Below are positions 1 to 8,541 of a DNA stretch of 64,000 nucleotides, piece by piece; position 1 is the stretch's first letter; each line of letters starts with the position of its first letter. The DNA comes from Penelope pileata (lineage: Eukaryota > Chordata > Aves > Galliformes > Cracidae): positions 124,001 to 188,000 of the forward strand of contig WBMW01000581.1 of assembly GCA_013396635.1 (NCBI GenBank). The letters run 5' to 3'. The position numbers and the translations under genes were made by a program. Under the pieces are notes generated by a model. That model saw only the letters and a list, made by a program, of their open reading frames with translations. It ran no database searches and was not told where the DNA came from.

Positions 1-80
1 TCTACTTTTAATTATTGTAGTGTCTTCATCAGTCAAAGTTGGAGTGCATCATAAAAAAAAAGCCAGATTCTTTTTCTTAC

Positions 81-137
81 CTTGCTGCTGTGGTAGCATT
101 CATTTGATGATAGGAATCCAGCTGTACTAATGCTCTC
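81..137 (-). other. candidate internal exon, unidentified (minus strand)
   Basis: Read on the minus strand, this 57-nt interval follows a good 3' splice site (a CCCTTTTTAGATT stretch ending in TATTGCAG) and ends at a near-consensus donor, AGCAAG|GTAAGA. Its length is a multiple of three. It is open in two frames: one reads ESISTAGFLSSNECYHSSK, the other contains ALVQLDSYHQMNATTAA. I recognise neither peptide. If real, it belongs to a minus-strand gene leaving the window on the left. It conflicts with the plus-strand candidates at 458-511 and 1539-1792 unless the two genes overlap. Splice motifs and open frame are seen; the exon call is inference. Confidence 0.25.
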
Positions 138-457
138 CTGCAATACAATAATCTAAAAAGGGTTGGCTCCATGCCATTGATATCCAGTCTTATGACTGTG
201 TGGGTTTTCCAGGATTGTGGAGTTTTGCCTACTTTCCAAGACTAAATGAACCCATAAAATCATATTGTTCCATACAGTAATTCTTGTGAATTACTAGAAA
301 GTAAAACACATAAGGGATAATATCTCGATGAAGAAGTTTGGGGCTCTCTGTAAATGATTGTATAACATACAGCAGGAGAATATATAGTGTAGCAGCCCTG
401 AAATGGCTCTGAGCACAACTAAGCAGACGGAAATCACTGCTTTTTTTCTAATTACAG

Positions 458-511
458 GAAACTTTCAAAGCAATTGCAGAATCAGATAGAAGCCTTGGGA
501 GCAAGAAGCAG
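458..511 (+). other. candidate internal exon, possible amphipathic helix segment
   Basis: A near-ideal acceptor, CTGCTTTTTTTCTAATTACAG, with a branch-like TCTAAT inside it, precedes a 54-nt interval that ends at AAGCAG|GTAAAA. The length is a multiple of three. Two frames are open. The frame starting at the second exon base reads KLSKQLQNQIEALGARS, which looks like a coiled-coil or amphipathic helix, and leaves two bases (AG) for the next exon. That phase joins without a stop to the candidate terminal exon at 1539. I do not recognise the family. The upstream part of such a gene would lie left of the window. Seen: splice sites, open frames, phase match. Inferred: that it is transcribed. Confidence 0.35.
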
Positions 512-1538
512 GTAAAAGGGAAGATGAAAAAGAATACAAAAGATAAAAGGCGTGTGGTTTGGTGGAGGGGGAAGTCTGAGCAGTCTGGCAACAAAAGCTG
601 ACAAGAAGCAAAATCCTGATTTCATCCCATTAGCACAGTCAAGTGATATCAGTGCTTGGCCTGGAAATTCAGGATGTGCCTCTCCTTGTCTCTGCTGTTG
701 CTCCTCAAGGTTGACTCCAATCTAGAAAGCCTTCCTGGTCTAATGTAAGGTGGACTCCCTGAGCACCAAGGAGTCTCTTCATTTGCTCTGTCCCCTTCCA
801 TCACTCCAGCACACAGAGGAGTGTCTTCTGAGATACATTTGCCTTTCTGTGATGGTCTTACAAAATGAAACAGCTTCCAATTTGCTCCAGTAGGAAGAGA
901 TTTGGGATGGATCTTGCAGGTAGCCATCCAAAAAATTGATCAACTGTTGTTACCCCTTCTGAGGACAGAGAAGCATTTTTACTGCTGCATGATCAAACAT
1001 AACCAGGAGGTGCTTTTGGCTTGCTTCATTTGTGGGGATTCCCATTTAAATCTGTGTAATTTATTGTCAAGAAACTGTTTCCAATAAAACATGGCATTCA
1101 CCTGTTGAAATAATTTCCCAAAGGGAACAGGTAGAAACATGTAGGGTTTCTCTGAACAAAACAATGGAGAAACTGTATTAAGCAAGAATATGGCTAAGCC
1201 TACAATGAACGCTACACATTTCACATATGACCTCAGGTGAATTTCTTCCCTCCAGGCTTCAGTTTCCCACATGTAAAATTACAATGGTTTTCATTTTCTT
1301 CAATTTGGGTCGTCCTCATGTGCTCACACCACAAAACCTTTGGTGGCAAGAGCTGTCATTAAGTATTAAATGCTTGCCAGTGGTGGATTCCGTGGTAATA
1401 GTGCCAGCAACAGGAAGGAAGGAGTCTCCTTTGATCAGGACAAAGAAATACAGGATTAGATGCACCAATGGGCCTTGATGTTAGTAGGGCTGTTTTGCAA
1501 TGTCTCTATTTTTTCTCTGTACTCTTGTCTTGTTGCAG
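512..1538. other. presumptive intron or noncoding spacer
   Basis: This sequence lies between the two plus-strand candidate exons. Another acceptor-like stretch (TTCTTCCCTCCAG) ends at 1254, but I see no convincing donor partner, and no repeat family is recognisable. It ends in the strong polypyrimidine tract of the 1539 acceptor. If the flanking exons are false, this is ordinary noncoding DNA. Confidence 0.3.
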
Positions 1539-1792
1539 CAGCAGGTCACGGCTGTTTGGCAAGCTCTTACTACACTCTGTCTGCCATTGCATAGCATTGC
1601 TTGTGTTTTATACATACTTAACTGACTTCACTTGGATATGTAGTCTAATGGAGAGCTCCGAGTGCTTCACAACTTGTGCGTGGCCTCATTACCCCTAGAT
1701 GATTTTAAAGCCTCCAGCCTGGGCTTCTGTGTGGTTGCTGTATTGTTTCTACAAAGATCTCACTTTACAATAAAGCTGTCATGAATGCTAAA
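1539..1792 (+). other. candidate 3' terminal exon: hydrophobic C-terminus plus 3' UTR
   Basis: A very strong acceptor (TTTTTTCTCTGTACTCTTGTCTTGTTGCAG in outline, AG at 1537-1538) opens the interval. In the phase left by exon 458-511 the frame runs about 52 codons to TAG at 1696-1698. It encodes a basic stretch (SRSRLFGK), then about 19 hydrophobic residues at roughly 1564-1620 (LLLHSVCHCIALLVFYTYL), then a short Cys-rich tail. An AATAAA follows at 1769-1774, with a GT-rich stretch (TGTCTGTCTGTCCTGTGTG) after it. A helix followed by a membrane segment near the C-terminus would fit a tail-anchored protein, but I cannot name it. A second frame is also open for about 28 codons. It could equally be the last exon of a noncoding RNA. 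Confidence 0.33.
1769..1774 (+). terminator. canonical AATAAA polyadenylation signal
   Basis: AATAAA is followed after about 20 nt by a GT-rich element, the arrangement expected of a cleavage and polyadenylation site. It supports the candidate terminal exon just upstream; cleavage would fall near 1785-1795. AATAAA alone is frequent in AT-rich DNA. Confidence 0.4.
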
Positions 1793-4157
1793 ATTGTATG
1801 ACAATGTCTGTCTGTCCTGTGTGAACTACATCAGCCCCTCAGAGGAAGAAACTAAGTTCTGTGTATCTCAGGAAGAGGGAGTGTGCTTAGATGCGTTCAG
1901 TTGTGTGCTGCTTGAGGTGGATCTGAGATGCAAAAATTGCTTCAACTTCCACACTCTTATTATACCCAAATCCCCAAAAGTCCTGCCCCCAATGGCACAG
2001 GCATGAGTGCAGAAAATCTGTAATTAAATCTAAATAGAATCTTCTGTTGATGCAAATTGAAATGACCCCATTATAAGTGGAACAATGATAACTGATAGGA
2101 GCTGAAAAATTGTTCTAAAAAATGCCTCTTGCAGACAATCAACCACCTTGCTGCCTAAAAACAGCAGACCTGCAAATGGCTGCTCTCGTCCATACAAAGC
2201 AACACCACTGCACATCCACAGCATGGTCATGAAGCATCTGGGGAGCCCCCTTTGCTTACAGGGTAGGGACTGTCTGCAGGCTGCAGCAAGCCGCAGTGTA
2301 CTTTGGAGGTGTCTGTCTTGCACAGGTCACGTGTGTGACAAGACTTCAGATTTCAAATGCTCTGCATGTTTTCTGTGTACTTTGCTGAGCGCTCACCCCA
2401 GCATGCAGGAGGCTTTGATCAAGCTCTCATTGGTCCCACAGGACAGTTCTTTGTGGATGCTTAAAGAAGACTTGAGTGCAACCTTCCTTCTGGGCTCAGC
2501 TGCCCTAAGGACACTCCATGTCCTAGTTTCCTGTCTCTAGAAGGATGTTGTGCACCCTCCATCCTGGTTTTGAAAAGGATGTCTCTGTGCTCCAGCAAGG
2601 ACCAACCTGTATCACTGTCTCCTCGCCTCACTGACAGCATCCCTGCATCCTCCCGGTTCACCACTCACCGGCTGTGGGATAGCAGTGGGAAGAGTCCTGC
2701 CACCTGCAGTTGCTGAGTAAGCCACACAGCACTGAATTAGAGCTGTTGAAGATCAAAATACTTCAGAAAATGGTTGTAACTTCCTTCTCATGCTATCTCT
2801 TGCAGCAGATATTTTTGCTTAGGTTAGGAAGTGCATGAAAACTGCACTCTAATGAGACTTTGTTTTGCAGGGCTGTCCTGTCATATGCCCAATTGCCTTT
2901 CATGGGAAGTACCTGATGTGAAAAAGGAGCTGAAACACCAAAAGTCGGGAAAGCAAACACACATAAAATGTTTATGATAGAGAAAAAGTGTGCTGAAAGC
3001 AAAGCATGGTAGCAAAATGTCCCGTTTCTGTATAGAAAATGGGAGTTTTCAAATTTGAAAAAGAAAATTCACTGAAGATACGAAGAGGAAATAGGACTAC
3101 AGGGAGTCTGTTTTATGAGACAGAACATTTGCAGGAACTGGGGGAGAGCCTTGATGTATGACAAACGTGTGAAATCTGTGAAAATATCTATCTGACATGA
3201 GATGTTATTTGGTCCATTTTCTGCTGCTTTCTGCTCTTCTGCATCCAGCTCAGGGCATGCTTTTAACATGGGCACACTGTCTGACTCCCCACACTGTACT
3301 GGGCTCATACAACCTGAGGGAAATTTGGAAACATGCTCTGAGATGAACATCTGTGCTTGTTGCTCTGTCTCCATTAGAAAAAAACAGTTGTCCTAAGGCT
3401 ACATTGTTCCCTGTAATTACCATAACCTACAGGTTATGATCCTTATGACAGAAGTCATTAATAGGAGAAAGTGCAGTGGGGAATAATTTCAGTACTGTTG
3501 CTCAGCTCTGTGAGCATAAATCTTTGTGGTCAATTGACCACAGAGTTTGAAATGCAAGAAAAAGCAGCGTGACACTTGATGGTGACATGAAGGAAAAGAA
3601 AGTGCACTGAACGGCCCCGCTGGCAGCTGTGCCAGGTGGAGTGGGTGGGGGATGCTGCAGGGAGGGCATGTGGGGGCAAGGATTAACTGCAGGGGAGACC
3701 AGTTCTCTTTTTGCTGCTAGAAGCCAGTGTAGCCTTCCTGTCTGGTTGAATGGCAGCTGCTCCTTCTCTCCCTGGGCAGGAGAAAGGAAACTTTCTATGC
3801 CAGCACCACAATGCCATGCTGCATGGGATGCATTGGGAATCTCCCCAGGAGATGTGGTGAAAGTGATGGTGCTGCTGGGAGTAGCCTTTCAAAGCCTGGT
3901 AAATAGCCACAGATGAACCTGCCTGGATTTAATGGATCTGCCAGGAGGGCTCAGTTGGCTGGATCAGGGAACACCATTCTTTTATAGATTGCCACCTTTA
4001 CTCAATTCAGGTGTGCCCCATCCTGATGTAAATCTGCTTCCTCTGACATCTGCAGCAGTTTTACTTCCTGTGCCCTGCACCATCTCATTCTGGTGTCCAC
4101 CATACTCTTGGTGGTCTGGGGCACTGACGTTGGTGATCTCCTTCATAATGTTTTGTC

Positions 4158-4210
4158 CTTTCTCCACTCCTTTTTCACCTTTTCCACTCCTTTCTCCACC
4201 TTTTCCACTC
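4158..4210. repeat. imperfect tandem pyrimidine repeat, about 20-bp unit
   Basis: Two near-identical copies, at 4170-4189 (20 bp) and 4190-4210 (21 bp), share CTTTTCCACTC as their second half. A partial third copy (CTTTCTCCACTC) lies at 4158-4169. The plus strand is almost purely C and T with isolated A. It looks like simple-sequence slippage. Confidence 0.7.
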
Positions 4211-5012
4211 TCGGGATGAGAAAAGGATAGTAAACTCAGACCTCAGTATCCTGAAGGATGATGCAGTCTTTTGAGTTCGGACTGAATCATCCAAAAAATC
4301 CTTCCAAATTTCTGCAACTATTTCTGTCTGAACCAGGAGAATATATTTAAGGATTTTCTTTATAACTTTAAACACAACGGTGATGAATATTCATAGTCCC
4401 TCCTCTGAGGATCTGGAGGAGGTGTGGGAGGGGCAAAGATGTATAACCAGGCATACTACAAAGCTGGGTCCCTTTCCTGGGTGCAGCAAAGCCACCCGAC
4501 CATTGACACTCTCTAGGGGCCCTAGATAGTTAGGACAGTTATCTTTTCTCCCTTCCTTTGCTGTTGTCGCCCTGGATGGGTTAAAAGAATACCAGTTCAT
4601 TGAGGTTTACTACTGCTGACAAGTGTCTGTGCAGCTTCTATGTTTGCGTGACCCAGCACACCACTGCCCCCTCCAAATGGCCTTCCTATCCTTCAGCCCA
4701 CAAAGGGCTGAGCAGTGTGGCTGCAAAAAGCTTGGATGTATTAGTGCCTGAAAGCCTAAACAAGTAGCTGGAAGAGCAATTTCTTGAAGGTGACTGAAAA
4801 AGAAAAATGTTTCAAGCTCTGGAAATCCTCTAAGCTGAAAATAGCTGGAGGACAGCACTCAGGGGAAGTGCCATAAATCTTTGTCCTACTCTTATTTTTC
4901 CATAGATGTCTGCTTATGGACACCATTCTTATATATTCTGCATATTAGATACATTTATCAATCCAGTCCTAACAAAAATGAATGCATTTCCCTGCACCTC
5001 AAAAAATAATTT

Positions 5013-5069
5013 TGGGGAGGGGGACACAGAAAAAAAAAAAAAAAAGGAGAGAAGAGAAAGCCTAGTAGT
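5013..5069. repeat. purine-rich tract with A16
   Basis: A 16-A run at 5030-5045 sits inside a mostly purine stretch (GGGGAGGGGG before it, GGAGAGAAGAGAAAG after it). This is low-complexity sequence; I see no gene body in front of the A run that would mark a retrocopy. Confidence 0.75.
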
Positions 5070-6532
5070 CAAAAACGAAGTGGTTGAAGTGGTATGGGCC
5101 AGCCAAGCCCCACTGGCCAGAGACAAGAGAGAGGGGCCTGGCTATGGATTTATGTAAGGAATACCACCACTGGGGATGGACTGCCCAACAGGAGTGTACA
5201 AATCACCCTGCATGCTGGCCTCGTGGACACTCTGGTCAGGCCCTTCCGCACCTCTGGGAGTGGTGGAGGCACGCTGCCCAGGGCGTGCAAGGGTGTGCAG
5301 TGGTAGTTTTGCTGCAGCCCCTTTAGCTAGATCTTGGAGCATCAGAGATGACAAACATGTCAAGGCGGCCCTCAGCCTTTAGTCAGCAGATGAGCCTACT
5401 GACAAGTAATGAAGCGGTAGTGATGCAGCATTTTCATTTGTTCTGGTGCATTTGGGTAGGCATGCTGATGGCTTCCAGTTTAGATATTCGTGTACATTGT
5501 TTGTGACAGTAGCTGCAGGCCTGGGAGAATGAGCAACAGTGGTTTATCAGGTCTTGTACAAATGCAGTCCCTGTGTTGGCAGGTGGAGATACTCAGATAT
5601 TACCAGAGAAAGAACAGAAAGGATGAGTCTGAATAGAAACAGCCCAAAGAGGAACAGGAAGCATGTTCCTCTGTGATTACAGTGGGCTACAAGTCCAGGC
5701 ACTTGCATGCATTATCTGAATTACTGGGGAGAAGCTTGAGGCTACAGGAGTTAAAGCCAATGATTTCCATATCAAAGGGCTTTTTGAAAAAGTATCGGAA
5801 CAGACATTTCTCTCTCTAAGTATTTTGGGTGCTTTTTTTTTCTTTCTTTCAGACATCAGACAGAGAAACAGCTTAATCTTTTAAAGAAGACTTGATAATT
5901 TGTTAAGCAAAAATCTGGGCTCTGGGATGAGGTTCATAACTTGTAGCCATAGGTGGCCAACCTTCAGCAAACAAGAAACATCTAGATTCAGAAAAAGGAG
6001 ATTAAACAATTTCTGTCATTTTCAGGGGAAAATTGCCTAATGTCTTCTGAAATATATTATACTTTCAGGGTGTATTAATGTAATTGCTGAAAACTAAGAG
6101 AGCTATACTTTAAAGCCTGAGCCATGCCATCTGGTTCTCTCACTTCTCAGTGCCCAAAGCATTTGGCCTCAGAGAGCTTATTTCTTTTCTCCTTTCTTCT
6201 ATCTCCTTTTTTATTCTGCCTACACTCATTACCTTAGATTTCCTTGCATTGAATCTATGTGCATAAGCCATTTATTTGTCTTCTCTCTTAATCTATCTCT
6301 GGGATTCTGAACATCACTTAGGCTGGACTAGCAACTCCACGTTTTGCCTTGCCAGAAAAAACTATTCACCTTAATTCATATTCATTCTCCTAAGTCATGA
6401 TATGTAAGGAATTACATTGGTCCTCAGGATGTTCTTTGTGTCGTTTTACTGCTTGTTTTCCATCACCAAGAACCATTTTCATGTCAATTTACTCTTCTGT
6501 TTCCAAGCTCCCGTGTACAGAGAAATTATGGC

Positions 6533-6561
6533 GATAAGGTAAAGCTGTTATCTGCTGATAA
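6533..6561. promoter_or_regulatory. cluster of three GATA-type motifs
   Basis: GATAAG at 6533-6538, TTATCT at 6548-6553 (AGATAA on the minus strand) and TGATAA at 6556-6561 fall within 29 bp. They lie in unique, non-repeat sequence. GATA-family factors bind WGATAR. Such clustering suggests an enhancer element, but the motifs are short and this is inference only. Confidence 0.25.
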
Positions 6562-7311
6562 AAATGGCTTTGAGAAGCCCTTGTATGCACTATGTTTTTT
6601 TCAGCTACGTGGTGCTTCACTTGAGTGAAACTCCTTGAACAAGACATTTTTTCGTGCTAAACAACTTGAAAAGCACTCTGAAAAGCAATTTTTTTGCTAA
6701 GGCCCCTTAGCTGTGCTGTTCTTCAGATGCAGACCCACAGTGGGCATAGCTCTCTGTCCTAGAACATATATTAACTTAGTGAGCAGATGATACTGCTTTA
6801 CCCAATCTTGACTCTGGGCAGTCTGACTGAAGCACTGTTTTTCTGACTGTGAACAACTTCTGAAGCTAGAAAGAAGCAAAGTTTAATGGAGGTCCAGCTG
6901 TCTGGTTCTTGTGGTGGTCATAGTGATGGAGATAGCGTCAGTGCTGCGCAGCTCATGCTTCCATTAATTCTCTTTGTTACTTTCTGCAAAGACCTCACTG
7001 TTGCAGAGGTTTTGGTTAATCCTCTCCCTGTGCTGTGCACAGGTTTGTGTCCAAAGCATGAGGCATCACTGCCACAAGATCTTTATCCAATGCAGGTCTG
7101 CTGAGCATTGCTCATAGCTATTTGCACAGAAACTGCAGATCAGTGCCCACGGAGCCCTATCAGAGAAGGGCTACTCACAAATTACTCTGTTTCCATGGGA
7201 AGCACTTTGGTTAGAAGGAGATAAACAGGTCCAGCATAACCATCTCTCCAGCAGAATCTGAATATCCTCAGCTCTCTTCCTGTCTGTGATCCTTAACTAA
7301 AGAAAAAAGAG

Positions 7312-7640
7312 TTCTCTGTAACCCGTGATGGTCTTTATTACAGTGATATGTCCAAAATATAGAATGGAATTCGAATCATTGTCATTGCTTCAAGCCAGTT
7401 GCTGTGGTGGTATTTCAGTTTTACTGTTAATCAATACAGCCTAGCACAACTCAGCAGGGTGAGGAGAAGCAGATGATGTGCTGATGTCCTTAACAGCAAC
7501 CAGGACTTCCTTGGTAAAGGGACGGTTAACCTGAATTGACTTACCCAGATGCAGCAGGGTTTCGCAAAATGACAAATGCATCAACATATGGCACAGGCTT
7601 GATGCTTTCATTTGACTTTCATTGGTGACAAAATCTTACA
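7312..7640 (-). other. candidate minus-strand terminal exon with a 56-codon frame
   Basis: On the minus strand an excellent acceptor (TTTATTTCTCTTCCAAACCTTCAG) ends at 7641. A frame starts with ATG at 7611 and runs 56 codons to TAG at 7441, beginning MKASSLCHMLMHLSFCETLL and containing VNRPFTKEVLVAVKDIS. An AATAAA (plus-strand TTTATT, 7334-7339) follows, with a T-rich stretch (CTCTTTTTTCTTT) beyond it, so cleavage would fall near 7312. Alternatively the interval splices early at a consensus donor, CTGG|GTAAGTC, giving a 96-nt internal exon at 7545-7640; all three frames of that version contain a stop when read from the acceptor. I recognise no protein. A noncoding RNA or microprotein transcript is the likelier reading, if it is transcribed. 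Confidence 0.28.
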
Positions 7641-7738
7641 CTGAAGGTTTGGAAGAGAAATAAACCACCCCAGTTTGGAAAGGATATACAATATGACTGC
7701 TCAGTAGGAAAACTACAGAGGCAGCCTTCTGTTTTCAG

Positions 7739-7958
7739 GGATGAGAACAATTTTGCTATCTTTCAACACGAGTACAGGGAAAGCTGAGTGCTGCTGGGAA
7801 AGCATTAGCATTGCTGCCTATTTTCTGTGGAGCGTTTTGCGTGCAGCAGGGGACAATACAACCAAAGCTAACGTCCAACAGAACAGCCAGGAGTATTTCA
7901 TCTCGCTGGTACGGGAAATGCTGTGTTAGATGCAAGCAGTAGAAATGCTTATTTGAAG
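7739..7958 (+). other. candidate plus-strand exon with a 62-codon frame
   Basis: The acceptor GCAGCCTTCTGTTTTCAG ends at 7738 and a good donor, TTGAAG|GTAAGG, follows 220 nt later. An ATG at 7741, two bases into the interval, opens a 62-codon frame (MRTILLSFNTSTGK at the start, SQEYFISLVREMLC at the end) that stops at 7929, before the donor. The other two frames close sooner. The stop inside the interval argues against an internal coding exon and fits a noncoding or 5' leader exon. It lies about 100 bp from the minus-strand candidate at 7312-7640, in divergent orientation. No homology is recognised. Confidence 0.22.
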
Positions 7959-8080
7959 GTAAGGTGGTCTTCAAGTTGGAGCTTTGGTTGGCATTTTGGG
8001 CGTACCATCAAGTATCTTCCTGCTTCTAGCTGGTGCCATGGGAAAATCGTTTACTGTTTGTTGCCTGAAGTATCATATCT

Positions 8081-8137
8081 ATAGAATTCTGAATATAATA
8101 CATAAAATAATAGAATATATAGTAGAATAGAATTCTG
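8081..8137. repeat. AT-rich stretch with 11-bp direct repeats
   Basis: ATAGAATTCTG occurs at 8081-8091 and again at 8127-8137. Between the copies is a run of AATA, TAGAAT and TATA steps. Each copy contains the palindrome AGAATTCT. It lies about 190 bp from the CR1 fragment and is probably simple AT-rich sequence. Confidence 0.5.
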
Positions 8138-8322
8138 TTTGTTCTACTGTCTTCCAAAGTGAACAGGGACTTTCTAAGTCTAAAGTACACAACTCAGCGA
8201 CAGATTCACTGTGTGTCCAAGGAGTGCGCTATGCAGCTGCACTGCAGCACTGGGACGGCTGTCCCTAATGAACACGAGGGGAGAAACCCCTCCAAAATGT
8301 GCAATCAGTACCCTCCCAAAAG

Positions 8323-8541
8323 ATCATAGAATCATGGAATGGCTTGGGTTGGAAGGGACCCCAAGGATCATCAGGTTCCAACCCCTCTGCAACAGGCAGG
8401 GCTGCCAACCTCCAGGTCTGGGACTAGATCAGGTTGCCCAGGGCCCCATCCAACCTGGCCTTGAACACCTCCTGGGATGGGGCATCCACAACCTCTCTGG
8501 GCAGCCTGTGCCATCACCTCACCACTCTCTCAGCAAAGATG
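8323..8541 (-). mobile_element. CR1 LINE 3' end fragment (antisense)
   Basis: The left edge carries ATCATAGAATCATGGAATGG and then GGGTTGGAAGGGACC, the reverse complement of the CR1 3' terminus. Antisense CR1 sequence follows: GCCCCATCCAACCTGGCCTT, then CACCTCCTGGGATGGGGCATCCACAACCTC in outline, then GGGCAGCCTGTGCCATCACCTCACCACTCTC. It stops abruptly near 8541, so the element is a 5'-truncated copy of about 220 bp, typical of avian CR1. It is the best preserved copy here. Open frames in it are not genes. Confidence 0.93.

Larger units (their letters stand above)
1793..6507. other. noncoding interval, no gene recognised
   Basis: Open frames here are short, and I recognise none as a protein. 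Contents are a pyrimidine-rich imperfect repeat near 4.16 kb, a poly-A and purine run near 5.03 kb, and otherwise unique-looking sequence. No CR1 end or other repeat consensus that I know was recognised. Confidence 0.6.
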
